Positions 52,922-62,454 of a stretch of 64,000 bases of DNA are shown one piece after another. The position numbers and the translations under genes were made by a program. The stretch lies in the NCBI GenBank assembly GCA_015075375.1, contig JABTUM010000005.1, positions 116,069 through 180,068 on the forward strand, in the 5' to 3' direction. The stretch's first letter is position 1, and every line of letters begins with the position of its first letter. The notes under the pieces are model-generated. The model saw only the letters and a program-made list of their open reading frames with translations, had not been told where the DNA came from and did not search any database. The DNA is from Planctomycetota bacterium. GTDB lineage: Bacteria > Planctomycetota > SZUA-567 > H5-PLA8.

Positions 52922-53982
52922 TGTGGCTCCGTAGGCGATACCGGGTCTTCTACAATCCGCAGGGCCACGGCTGGTATACGGCATTCCGGGCTGGAGGCGG
53001 TCGCAAGCGTTTCAGCCTGGGGGTCGGGACCAGGGCGGAAGCTGAAGAAGCGGTAAGGCGGTTGGACGATCCTTCGCCGGCGCGTGATGTGGCTCGGGTT
53101 GCGTTTGTGACCTGGGCGCAGGTCCAGGCGCAATTCCTGACCTTCAAGAGCGGTCAGGGTTTGGCGCCGAAGTCCATCGACCGTTACCGGGCGGGGCTGG
53201 ATGCGTTCGGGCGGTATCTGGCTTCGGAAAGCGTGCGGCACGTGGATGCGATTACGTTGCCGGTGCTGGAAGGCTACACGCATTGGCGGACGCATACGGA
53301 GAAGTGCGACGTAAAGACGGCCTACAATGACTCGCTTGTGATTAAGGGCGTGTTCAAGTGGGCCTCCAAGCCAAGCCGGGGCATCGTGAAGGTCAACCCG
53401 GCCTTGGATTGGGAGACACTCGAACCCGTGAAGCCCAAACGCCGGTGCTACACGGTCGAGGAAGTCGAGAGGATGGAAAGCGGGGTGCGTGCGGTCCTGC
53501 GCCCTGTCGTGACGATGCTCGCTTGGACCGGGATGCGCATTGGCGAGTTGATTAACTTGCGCTGGTGTGATGTGGACCTGGACAAGCGAGTGGTTCACGT
53601 TCGCGTGCAGGAGGATTGGAAGCCCAAGGGTCGGCGGGATCGAACCGTGCCGGTGCATCCGAAGGTGGATGCGGTCTTGCGAAGTCGGCCTATCGGCAAG
53701 TGGGTTTTCCTGGGTCCGCGTGGCGGTCGGTTGAAGGAAACCTATGCGCTGGAATGCCTCAAGGCCGACCAGCGCAAGCTAGGGATGGTTCCTGGCGACC
53801 TCCACGGGCTGCGGCGCTTCTTCGCTACGACGATGATGCGTGCGGGCGTGGATGCGGAGACGGTCAGGCAATGGGGCGGCTGGAAGTCGCTGGAAACGAT
53901 GCTCCGCTATCTGGCTGACGTGAACGTGAAGGACTCTGTAGAGGCGATGGACAAGGCGGTTAAGACACTGGCCGCGTCTTGA
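52894..53982 (+). CDS. Tyrosine recombinase / integrase
   Basis: 362 residues from ATG 52894; ATG 52921, overlapping the previous stop, is an alternative. The N-terminus has a short arm-binding-like region (RRRYRVFYNPQGHGWYTAFRAGG), then a SAM-like core-binding domain (GLAPKSIDRYRAGLDAFGRYL). The catalytic domain carries Arg in LAWTGMRIGELINLRW, Lys near DRTVPVH, His-x-x-Arg in DLHGLRRFFATTM, Trp in QWGGWKSLET and the nucleophile Tyr in MLRYLADVN. It catalyses integration at the tRNA-Ser-like att core; attR lies 91 bp downstream. Confidence 0.93.
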   Translation: MGRHPKSFVMWLRRRYRVFYNPQGHGWYTAFRAGGGRKRFSLGVGTRAEAEEAVRRLDDPSPARDVARVAFVTWAQVQAQFLTFKSGQGLAPKSIDRYRAGLDAFGRYLASESVRHVDAITLPVLEGYTHWRTHTEKCDVKTAYNDSLVIKGVFKWASKPSRGIVKVNPALDWETLEPVKPKRRCYTVEEVERMESGVRAVLRPVVTMLAWTGMRIGELINLRWCDVDLDKRVVHVRVQEDWKPKGRRDRTVPVHPKVDAVLRSRPIGKWVFLGPRGGRLKETYALECLKADQRKLGMVPGDLHGLRRFFATTMMRAGVDAETVRQWGGWKSLETMLRYLADVNVKDSVEAMDKAVKTLAAS

Positions 53983-54072
53983 ATCTCTGCAAAGTGACAA
54001 AGAAATGACAAAGAATGACCTTGGGACGGGTCATCGTTCGTGGAACTCGAAGCCAGAAAAGTAGATAGAGAA

Positions 54073-54092
54073 AACTGGCGGAGAGGGTGGGA
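54073..54092 (-). repeat. Right 20-bp direct repeat (putative attR)
   Basis: Exact copy of 47472-47491. Read on the minus strand it is followed 5' by GAGAAGGT before TCCCACCCTCTCCGCCA; no complete tRNA folds from the surrounding sequence. Its distance from the integrase stop is typical of an att site. Confidence 0.72.
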
Positions 54093-54540
54093 ACCTTCTC
54101 GCCGCGTTTTCTTAAGGCCAAGAAAAACAAGGGCTTGCTCGCACAAACCCTGGAACTCAAGGCACTTGCGACTTGGCAACGACACCCCGCGATTGCTAAA
54201 CGCAACACTTGAAATCCTTGGACCTGTGGCAAGATTTGGCAAGCTTCTGGAGGAGAGAAGACATTCTTCCTCCACATTGTTAGAGCCACCTCATAGCCCT
54301 TGGCAAGATTTGGCAAGATCCACGCAAGAGCATCTCCCGCCTCCCGTTTCACTCGTCTCATGTGTTTCAGAATTAATGGAGCGCACATACGCATAGCAGT
54401 CTTTAATAGAGTTCACAATGCACTTGTTTTTTACCTAGTTTTATGTTGCCGATGTCGTTGCCCCGCACATACTCGAACTTCACTCAGTCGTCTTGCGATG
54501 ACGTTCCCGGTAGGCATCTTTCCGCTATGGAGGTACGTTT
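54093..54540. other. Non-coding stretch right of the element, with direct repeats and leader of the giant gene
   Basis: This 448-bp region has no convincing gene. The 17-bp tggcaagatttggcaag is repeated at 54227-54243 and 54301-54317, and a related cttggcaacga sits at 54172; these may be integrase arm sites or remains of an older insertion. Near the right end the ribosome site GGAGG (54529-54533) precedes the ATG at 54541 by 7 nt. A T-rich tract at 54424-54440 may belong to the promoter. Confidence 0.45.
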
Positions 54541-57500
54541 ATGCCCTCGTTCCGGCAAGTCGCGCTCGCATGCGCCCTGTTCACGCTGTGCGGAATCGCA
54601 CATGCAGGCGGCGCGAGCACGCTGGATATTCTCTCGCTTACCGATAGCCCCGATCCGCTGGCGACCGGACAGACCAGCACGATTAACGCGGAGGTTCGCT
54701 ACTTCGCCGTCGGTCACGACGTAGGCACGCCGCACATCTCCATAGACCACCTCGTTCGCGTCAATGCAACGGTAGTCAACCCGGCTGGAACCACGATCCG
54801 GACCCTGGCGAGCGAGTTTTCGGCGGAACGCCCCGCTGGGCAGTTACCGGGCTTGCGGACGAAGAGCGTTTCCATGCTCTGGGACGGAAAGGACGAGGGA
54901 GGCGCAGCCGTACCCGCCGACACGTACACCTATAAGGTTCAAGCTCAGCGCCTCATCCGCTTCACTTTTTCGCTATGCGGACAGCTTAGGGTTGAAGAGG
55001 TCGTCATTCACCAAAGCGGCACCAAACTGGGCACGATCACCGTAAGCGGCGTGCAGGACGAAACGCCGCCGCTTATCGCCGATTTCGCTCCGACGAATGG
55101 CGCTTGGACCACGCAGACCCGGCCACCTCTTTCGGCAAGCTTCTCGGATGACTCGTCAGGTGTCGATCCCGGCAGCGTGGAAGTGCTCTTGGATGGCCTG
55201 CCCGTCACGGTCGCCGCAGGCACCGATGGCTTCACTTTCACGCCATCGGCCGATTTGGCGCAGGGCAGTCACACCGTCAGCATCTCTGTCTCGGACTTAG
55301 CCGGTAACGCGGCGAATGCCGCTTGGACCTTCTCGGTGGATACGCTCCCCCCGAGCATAACTGACCTGCAACCGGCGCATGGCGTCTTCCTAAATAGCCC
55401 TCGGCCGGCCGTCTCGGCTGCCTTCTCGGATGGTGCTTCGGGTATTGGCGTGGATGCGGCAAGCGTAATCGTTTACTTGGACGGTCTCGACGTAACCGCC
55501 CAGGCGCTCGTCACTCCGGAAGGCGTCACCTACCAGCCGACCGCCGATTTGGTAGAAGGCGCGCACCAGCTTATCGTTCAAGTCTCGGATCTGTTGGGCC
55601 AAAACGCGCAAGGGTCGAGCGGCTTTACGCTGGATGTGAGTCCGCCCGTAATCTCCGGCTTATCTCCTGCGCATAACTTGTGGCAGAATGCCGTACGCCC
55701 TGCCGTTTCAGCCGCCTTCAGTGACGGAATGGGAATCGGCGTGGATCCGTTGAGCGTCGTTATCACGCTGAACGGAGTAGATGTTACGGGATCGGCCCAA
55801 GTGGATGCGGCTGGGTTTGTTTTCACGCCGGACGCGGACTTGGCGCAAGGCCCGCACTCGGTGACGGTCTCCGTCGCCGACGCCCTGGGAAACACGGCGA
55901 CCGCCAGCGCTACCTTTAAGGTAGATTCCGTTCCACCGGTCATTGCCGATCTCGTACCCACAACGGACGGCGCTATTCGCGAAGCCTTGCCCACGCTCTC
56001 AGGGAGTTTCACGGAAACCGGTTCGGGCGTGGATGCCGCCACGTTTGGGTTGTCATTGGATGACGCGCCGACGGGCGCGACCGCCGAAGCGACCGGCTTC
56101 TCCTATACGCTTACCGAAGCACTTGGCGAAGGCTTGCATTCGGCTCGCGCGGTCGTCCGCGATCTGGCGGGCAACCAAACCGCCGCCGAATGGAGCTTCA
56201 CGATCGATACCGTGCAACCATCCATCGTGGACTTGGTCGTGTCTCCCGCGGGCATCACGAACAACCCGCAGCCGCTCTTCTCCGCGTCCTTTTCGGATAC
56301 CGGCTCGGATGCCGGCGTCGATCCCTCCCGCGTGCGCATTTTGCTCGATGGCGTGGACGTTTCGGAACAGGGCGTGATCACGGCGCTGGGCTTTACCTTT
56401 ACGCCGGGAACGGCGCTTGCGGAAGGCCCACACGTCCTGAGCGTGCGCATCGAAGACGCGGCCGGAAACGCAACCGAAGCTACTGCCATCGTTGACGTTG
56501 ACGTAACGGCTCCAACAATTGATGGTATAAATGACGTCGTCGCTGAAGCGATAATCCCTGAAGGTGTCGACGTTTACTTTACCGGAGTAAGCGCACAAGA
56601 CACTCGTAGTGGCATTAAGTCATTAGAGTTTAATCCACACAATGGTTCAGTCTTGCCTCTAGGCGTTTCAACTGTTAATGCAACTGCAATAGATAATGCT
56701 GGAAACATTTCTCTTTCTACATTCAGCGTAATAGTTGTAGACACAACTCCTCCTAAAATTACACCTCATCCAGACATTGAGGTCGTTGCCACAAGCGCAG
56801 CAGGCAGCGTTGTCAATTACGACAACGCAATTGTTTCGGATGCGACAACCACCATTCCAAGTATTACCTATAGCCATCCATCAGGATCACAATTTCCTGT
56901 GGGGCAGACTACAGTACTGGTAACCGCAACCGACTTCAGCGGAAATCAAGCCACAGAGTCCTTTGTGATAACGGTTCAAACACCCAGCAGAATTGAAGTT
57001 TTTCCAAGTGAGGTGACTATTGCGCGAAATGGAAGCCAACAGTTCTTTGCAGTAGTATATGACGCATTTGAATTACCGCTCAATCCACAGCCACATATCA
57101 TCTGGAGTGTAAATGGTGGTACAGGAACAATTTCAGAAGCAGGTTTGTACACGACCGATCAGGCGCCTGTAGGGATTCGCGCAGGAGGAATTGGTGGTGA
57201 AGATGAAGGAGTTGGAGTATTTACAGTTGAAGCACGATTCGATGAAATGCTTGCCACAGCTCTTGTCACAGTTCAGCCATCCACTTTTACGGTTGAATTC
57301 ATTCGGCCTGAAGAGGATGCCCGCTTTCTTTCTCCCGCTGATATTGTTCTCGATGTTTCCGCAGTTAGCGACCCTGCACCTGTCGAGCGGGTTGAATTCT
57401 TTGCTTCAAGTTACTTTACGTCGGAACCACTGAAAATCGGGGAGACTCAAGCAGAACCTCATAGCTTAACATGGACGGGCGTAACACCAGGCATTTATTC

Positions 57501-60500
57501 AGTTGAAGCGCGCGCTACAAATAGCGAGGGAGCTGTACAGTCCGATTATCTTTCTGTCTGGGTCAACTACAGCATTATAGATGTTAGTCTTTTAAATGCT
57601 AGCTATAGTGAGGCATGGAGCATAAATAGCCATAGACAGGTGGTTGGCTTTTCATTTATTCCAGATCAAGGAAGTCACGCGTTTCTATGGGAAGAAGGGC
57701 AGTCAACCAGTATTGGTCCCGGACAAGCGCGGGGAATCAATGACTCAAGCGAGATTGTTGGTCAATCACGAGGCCACGCAACGGTTTGGCACGAACGGAC
57801 GCCAACCGATCTCGATGAGGCGACCGGGCCATACGCTGATTCCCTTGCGCATTCCATTAACGGATTAAGCACGGCAGTTGGGTGGCAGAAGAAAAATGGA
57901 TTTTCACACACGGGGCCAACTGGTGCCGCGTTCTGGAAGGGACCAGGAACGCACTTGCTTACGAATGGAACCGATGACGAAGCGCTTGCCATAAATGATC
58001 TGGGTCTTATTGGGGGGAATAAGGGCACACATCAATACAAACTAGCTGTTGTTTGGGATGGTGGCGAAATATCCTATGTTACTACCGGCCCCGTTTCTCG
58101 AGGTGCATCAGTTCATGGGATGAACAATAAAAATGAACTTGTTGGTCATGAAGGCGAGCTTGCTAGGCTATGGCATAAGCGATCAGGGAAATGGGAAGCA
58201 CGGCATCTAGATATTCCATCAGCTATTGAATCTAGTCGCGCGTATTCCATTAATGACAGCGGAGATGTAGTAGGTTTTATTGAAGACATAGTTCCACGCC
58301 GGAAAAGAGCTATTGCTTGGTTTAGAGGAGGTAGCAGGGTAGAACTAAGCAACCTTATTCCACAAGACTCAGGGTGGGAGCTAATTGAAGCTAGAGGCAT
58401 TAACGCAAATGGAGATATCGTTGGTTTCGGAATAAAAGACGGCGTAACACGCGGATTCTTGCTTTCAACAGGCCTATCCTCTGACACTGAGCACACTCTC
58501 TATAATCTATCCCTTAGTCTTACTCGCAATATTGTAGTTCTTAACAATGATTTTGACGAATCTGACAATGAAGAGACACCTCTACCCGATAACGAGAAGC
58601 CTGGAATTTTGAATGATCCCAAAGCAGATCACGAGCTTGTCGAGTTACAGATATCAAACATCGACCAAGAGGATATTAATAATGTTGTCGAGGTTTCAAT
58701 TACAAAGTTGGGCGACGGGAAGGTTCGCCTTATTGCATATAATACGACAACTAAAACCCACACTCTTCTTTTTGGAGAGGATGCGACGGCTACAAATAAT
58801 ATCAAGCACCTGCTTTCCGATGAGTATTCCAATACAAAATTTTATATCGAGGGCGTAGCCTTCGGAAGAGTTAGACTTCAGCTGCTGGTTAATGGCTCCC
58901 CGGGTGATATTTGTACCTTTGACGTGCTTGACTTGAGTGTTGATGTTCCGCCGGAGATTGATAGCGATACTCACCAGTTTTTCGTCTCATCCGTTTTTAC
59001 GCCATCCGATGAACCTAATCTAGTGAGTTCTGTTAAAGATCTAGAGGTCGAGTATGCAATTTTTGAGGATGGAATAAAGAAAAATACACTTTCTGGTCGC
59101 ATTAATAGCTTTGGCGCAAACGCAGTTCCTGTAAACACCAGTGCTATTGCCGGTAAGACCTATTCAGTCCTTGTAACGGCAGCTGGGAATACTATCCACA
59201 GCAACAAAGTGACGGTGATTCCAGGAAGTCCTCATAGCATGTCAGTTGAACTAGAGAAGGAATTGTTGGTCGCTGATGAAGCGGATGCAACCGAGATAAC
59301 CTTGAATTTTCGAGATACTGCCAATTCTCCCATTGAGGATGGAACGTCTGTAAGCTTTATCCTTGAAGAGTCGCTATCTGATTTTGTCAATCATGGTCAG
59401 AATAATCAAAACCTAAGTCTTGAGGGCAAGGCAAGAGCGCTTTTGAGCAGTCACTGGACTCCTACGCCTGCTAAGGTCCAGGTGCGCTCGGGAAGGTTCG
59501 TGCAGACTGTTTCAATACCTCACGAACCCATTCTTGGATCAATCAACTGCCCTTCAACAGTGTCCATAGATGAGGCCGGTTCAGTCGATATAAGTCTAAC
59601 CACAAATGCGAGAAATGGGGCGGAAGCGCATTGGCTGATTTCCAATATTGCAGACGGAGAGGCATATACCACTTCTTCCGTAGTTAATGACGGACAAACG
59701 AGAATCAGCATACCGCTAAATTCGCAGTCTCGACTAGGTGATACTGCCGTACTTTGCAACATTGGGTTACATACATTTTCGCAAGTCATTCGTTATGAGT
59801 CTAGCGGGCAATTTAAGGTGTTGTTGGACAGGTTTGTTATTTCTGGAGACAAGTCCTCGAATGGTTCGTTTGAGTTTGACAGGAGATCAGTAAGGCTATT
59901 TTCGGGCGTACCCACTGAAGGCTTACCTCCAAGCACAGCGAGCATCGACTACCATACAGCTTCCGATGTGATCTTAGAAGGTGCGCCTAATGATTCGATT
60001 ACGATTGAATCACTAAGTCCTGATGCAGATCAGTACGTGAGCCTGCTAGATCAGACAGATAATCCGATTTTAGGCAATGTATTTCTCGATACAAATGGCA
60101 TTGCTCTCTTTCAAATTAAGAGCAAAGGAATCTTGCCTACAAGAGAGCAGGAGGAGTTTTCTCGCAAGAGTCTTCGTTTTCGGTTAAGCAGCCTTCTTAG
60201 TCCACAGGACAGTTTCATTACAACAATAAATCTTGTTCAGCACGACAAGATATCCTACTTTGCTGATTCCTTTCAAAGCTTCTTTGGAGGCGACCCAGAA
60301 ACCACTGCTGGCATCGTTTCTAATGCCGCAGGCGGAATATTAATTGTTGGTGATGTTGGCGCACTTGTGAAAAATGCATGGCGTGCGATGGGGTTCTCTA
60401 ACAAGGAAGTTGATCTTTGGGAGGTTAGTCTCTCCGGGATTGGCTTAGCCACTGAACTTGCTGTAGGAGTTGGGGAGGCTGCAGATGTTCCTATTAGCTT

Positions 60501-61437
60501 CGTACGCGCAGTAGTGGTTGGCTTTGGCAAGATTCCGTTCACGCAAGCTCTTGTCGTATTGACCAAACGAGCCATTCAAAATGGCCAAGACATCGCCGAT
60601 TTGGGGCGCTTCCTGGCAACTCTATTCACCAAGCCAGCTCGCGCGCTAGTGGTTAAGGAGGTTTTGACTTCCGAGCGTCTATTAAAGAGCGCAATTCAAA
60701 TCACTGAGAATCTAGGCGATGACGGTGCGAATGCATTCCTTGATGCCATGCTTCGCATTGGCACTGACGTTGGGAATGGTGGAGTTGACGCCGCTAAGGC
60801 CGTAACAGCACTTCTTGATGAATTGCCGGATGGGGTACTTGCTAGTCTTAGGACCTCTGGAAAACTTGAGGACGCCCTCGTCGGGCTCGCCAGAGGCATT
60901 AAAAATGGAGTGGACCCGGAGCTTGCACTCAAGATTCTTAACAATGATATTTTGGGATCCGGGTATGAAGTCGCTGATCTCCTAATAGACATTGGAAGAG
61001 TAGCGGACGCCCCTGGTTTTGATAGGCTAGCCAAAACCCTCGCCAACACCGGTAGTGGTAGATTTGGTTTTCTCTTTGAACTTCAAGTGGCATCACATCT
61101 TAGTGATGGTACTGGAAGAAATTTAACATATCTTTCTAAGTACATTGATAACGCTTTCGGAAAAACAGATATTGATGTAGTTCTAGGAGCAACAGCATAT
61201 CAAGCCAAGCGAAGTAGAGCGGCCATAATTGCAGGCGCAAAAAATTCAATGGAGGCACTGAAAAAGCTTATCGCTTGGATTGCGAAGGCTAAGGCTGATG
61301 GCGCTCAAAAAGTTGTCTTGATTGTGCCGCAGGAAGCTACTATACCTACCGTGATTCAGAACTGGATTAGCAAGCAAAAGAATGTAGTGATAGAACGCAT
61401 TATGGCGCGTGGACGGGCCATTCCTGACGGAGGTTAA
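54541..61437 (+). CDS. Giant secreted Ig/HYR/HAF-repeat protein with C-terminal PD-(D/E)XK-like domain, candidate polymorphic toxin
   Basis: 2298 residues. Signal peptide VALACALFTLCGIAHAG. About five ~95-residue Ig-like repeats (~175-650; signature SASFSD...GVDP...LLDG...TFTP...LAQGSHTVSISVSDLAGN) are followed by HYR-like domains (~650-820), Ig-like sequence, HAF-type repeats (~1025-1310: AWSINSHRQVVGFSF, RGINDSSEIVGQSRG, YSINDSGDVVGF) and more beta domains. A hydrophobic Gly/Val/Ala-rich pre-toxin-like region lies at ~1920-2015. The last ~125 residues show FELQVASHL, TDIDVVL and AYQAKRS, the E...D...(Q)xK pattern of PD-(D/E)XK nucleases. Base composition drops near 56,500, so the gene looks chimeric. 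The nuclease assignment is by motif only. Confidence 0.7.
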   Translation: MPSFRQVALACALFTLCGIAHAGGASTLDILSLTDSPDPLATGQTSTINAEVRYFAVGHDVGTPHISIDHLVRVNATVVNPAGTTIRTLASEFSAERPAGQLPGLRTKSVSMLWDGKDEGGAAVPADTYTYKVQAQRLIRFTFSLCGQLRVEEVVIHQSGTKLGTITVSGVQDETPPLIADFAPTNGAWTTQTRPPLSASFSDDSSGVDPGSVEVLLDGLPVTVAAGTDGFTFTPSADLAQGSHTVSISVSDLAGNAANAAWTFSVDTLPPSITDLQPAHGVFLNSPRPAVSAAFSDGASGIGVDAASVIVYLDGLDVTAQALVTPEGVTYQPTADLVEGAHQLIVQVSDLLGQNAQGSSGFTLDVSPPVISGLSPAHNLWQNAVRPAVSAAFSDGMGIGVDPLSVVITLNGVDVTGSAQVDAAGFVFTPDADLAQGPHSVTVSVADALGNTATASATFKVDSVPPVIADLVPTTDGAIREALPTLSGSFTETGSGVDAATFGLSLDDAPTGATAEATGFSYTLTEALGEGLHSARAVVRDLAGNQTAAEWSFTIDTVQPSIVDLVVSPAGITNNPQPLFSASFSDTGSDAGVDPSRVRILLDGVDVSEQGVITALGFTFTPGTALAEGPHVLSVRIEDAAGNATEATAIVDVDVTAPTIDGINDVVAEAIIPEGVDVYFTGVSAQDTRSGIKSLEFNPHNGSVLPLGVSTVNATAIDNAGNISLSTFSVIVVDTTPPKITPHPDIEVVATSAAGSVVNYDNAIVSDATTTIPSITYSHPSGSQFPVGQTTVLVTATDFSGNQATESFVITVQTPSRIEVFPSEVTIARNGSQQFFAVVYDAFELPLNPQPHIIWSVNGGTGTISEAGLYTTDQAPVGIRAGGIGGEDEGVGVFTVEARFDEMLATALVTVQPSTFTVEFIRPEEDARFLSPADIVLDVSAVSDPAPVERVEFFASSYFTSEPLKIGETQAEPHSLTWTGVTPGIYSVEARATNSEGAVQSDYLSVWVNYSIIDVSLLNASYSEAWSINSHRQVVGFSFIPDQGSHAFLWEEGQSTSIGPGQARGINDSSEIVGQSRGHATVWHERTPTDLDEATGPYADSLAHSINGLSTAVGWQKKNGFSHTGPTGAAFWKGPGTHLLTNGTDDEALAINDLGLIGGNKGTHQYKLAVVWDGGEISYVTTGPVSRGASVHGMNNKNELVGHEGELARLWHKRSGKWEARHLDIPSAIESSRAYSINDSGDVVGFIEDIVPRRKRAIAWFRGGSRVELSNLIPQDSGWELIEARGINANGDIVGFGIKDGVTRGFLLSTGLSSDTEHTLYNLSLSLTRNIVVLNNDFDESDNEETPLPDNEKPGILNDPKADHELVELQISNIDQEDINNVVEVSITKLGDGKVRLIAYNTTTKTHTLLFGEDATATNNIKHLLSDEYSNTKFYIEGVAFGRVRLQLLVNGSPGDICTFDVLDLSVDVPPEIDSDTHQFFVSSVFTPSDEPNLVSSVKDLEVEYAIFEDGIKKNTLSGRINSFGANAVPVNTSAIAGKTYSVLVTAAGNTIHSNKVTVIPGSPHSMSVELEKELLVADEADATEITLNFRDTANSPIEDGTSVSFILEESLSDFVNHGQNNQNLSLEGKARALLSSHWTPTPAKVQVRSGRFVQTVSIPHEPILGSINCPSTVSIDEAGSVDISLTTNARNGAEAHWLISNIADGEAYTTSSVVNDGQTRISIPLNSQSRLGDTAVLCNIGLHTFSQVIRYESSGQFKVLLDRFVISGDKSSNGSFEFDRRSVRLFSGVPTEGLPPSTASIDYHTASDVILEGAPNDSITIESLSPDADQYVSLLDQTDNPILGNVFLDTNGIALFQIKSKGILPTREQEEFSRKSLRFRLSSLLSPQDSFITTINLVQHDKISYFADSFQSFFGGDPETTAGIVSNAAGGILIVGDVGALVKNAWRAMGFSNKEVDLWEVSLSGIGLATELAVGVGEAADVPISFVRAVVVGFGKIPFTQALVVLTKRAIQNGQDIADLGRFLATLFTKPARALVVKEVLTSERLLKSAIQITENLGDDGANAFLDAMLRIGTDVGNGGVDAAKAVTALLDELPDGVLASLRTSGKLEDALVGLARGIKNGVDPELALKILNNDILGSGYEVADLLIDIGRVADAPGFDRLAKTLANTGSGRFGFLFELQVASHLSDGTGRNLTYLSKYIDNAFGKTDIDVVLGATAYQAKRSRAAIIAGAKNSMEALKKLIAWIAKAKADGAQKVVLIVPQEATIPTVIQNWISKQKNVVIERIMARGRAIPDGG

Positions 61438-61441
61438 TGCG

Positions 61442-62440
61442 TTGATTACTTGGTTTGAAGAAGCGCCACTACTAACAACTAGATGCGACCAGCTTTCTGC
61501 AGAACTTGGTTCTCTGAGTAAGAGAATTTCAGGGTTTAAGCTTAAGGAGTTCACTGAAAGAGATTCAATTCTGATCAATTTGTATCGGCGCGAGCTTCCA
61601 GACCTTTCGATGTTCGAAGTGCTTGATGTGTCCTTAGAGCTACATCTTGAGCCCGACTCCATCGCAGTAGAGGTGGCGATAGAGCTTCAGGCTTCAAGTA
61701 CGGACTGCGTTACTCAAAGCATTACAATGGTGGCCATTGCTGATCAGTCGGCGTCATCTCAACTCGATCCGAGATATAATTGTTTAATGGTGGGCTGGGG
61801 TAAACGCGACGAACAGTGCTTTATACATTTTGAGATTGGCCCCAATTGCCAAGCACACTCGGATGTTGGGATTAGAAGGCGATTGTTTGAGTCTGGTCTA
61901 GCCGTATTGGGTATCCAAGGGTTTTTTGAGATTTTTAGTGGTGGTAATACTTCTTTCTCAATTAGGCCTTCAAGCTCAGTATCTCAGATTGAGTTTGTAG
62001 ATTCTGACTCCAATGGTATGAATCCAAGAGTCGCCAGAATGTTTATACCGCCTGACGCCGCTTCGTTTTCACTGCGAAAGCTATCTGGGCTTGGGACGCC
62101 GTTAGAAGTGATGCTCATGATCGGCCTTGATACCACCTGCTATGAAATCTTTAAGGCGAGGATGCTTAATAGTTCAAAAGTAGTATCAGATAGCCTCAAG
62201 ACATTTTGGACGGTAATGGTAATGGGTACATTCCAGAGGTCCCCTCGGGATCTTTTGAAGGAATGCACTTCAGATCCCGCGAGGCTAGTTCGGGTGCCCT
62301 TGGCCGAGTTTTCAAATCAGGAGAACGTTATTCAAATTGATGCGCAAGGCAAAGGTGGAGACGTCAGCTTAATAGCTTGCTTTGGAGGACGTGATAGAGG
62401 ACTTCTTGAAGGTGCCAGGGGTAAATTGTGTGCGCGATAA
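61442..62440 (+). CDS. Candidate immunity protein for the giant toxin
   Basis: 332 residues from TTG 61442, which has an ideal GGAGG (61429-61433) 8 nt upstream; a GTG at 61409 inside the previous gene is an alternative. No signal peptide or membrane segment, so it is cytoplasmic. No family recognised; the sequence is mixed alpha/beta (LITWFEEAPLL, LPDLSMFEVLDVSLEL, CFIHFEIGPNCQAHSDVGIRRRLFESGLAVLGI, LEVMLMIGLDTTCYEIFKARML). It is low-GC like the toxin's C-terminal part and begins 4 bp after the toxin stop, the standard place for an immunity gene. The role is inferred only from position. Confidence 0.6.
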   Translation: MITWFEEAPLLTTRCDQLSAELGSLSKRISGFKLKEFTERDSILINLYRRELPDLSMFEVLDVSLELHLEPDSIAVEVAIELQASSTDCVTQSITMVAIADQSASSQLDPRYNCLMVGWGKRDEQCFIHFEIGPNCQAHSDVGIRRRLFESGLAVLGIQGFFEIFSGGNTSFSIRPSSSVSQIEFVDSDSNGMNPRVARMFIPPDAASFSLRKLSGLGTPLEVMLMIGLDTTCYEIFKARMLNSSKVVSDSLKTFWTVMVMGTFQRSPRDLLKECTSDPARLVRVPLAEFSNQENVIQIDAQGKGGDVSLIACFGGRDRGLLEGARGKLCAR

Positions 62441-62454
62441 GTATTTATTATGAG

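Larger units (their letters stand above)
47492..54072 (+). mobile_element. Integrated mobile element (IME/plasmid-like) with defence-type cargo
   Basis: The interval is bounded by exact 20-bp direct repeats. In order it carries a PHP-ABC ATPase, a poly-Glu small protein, a long inverted repeat, a ribbon-helix-helix protein, a Rep_trans/MobT initiator, an excisionase-like HTH protein and a tyrosine integrase ending about 90 bp from the right repeat, the usual integrase-next-to-att position. The left part (cargo) is visibly AT-richer than both the host and the replication/integration genes. No T4SS genes are present, so it would have to be mobilised by another element. Confidence 0.75.
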
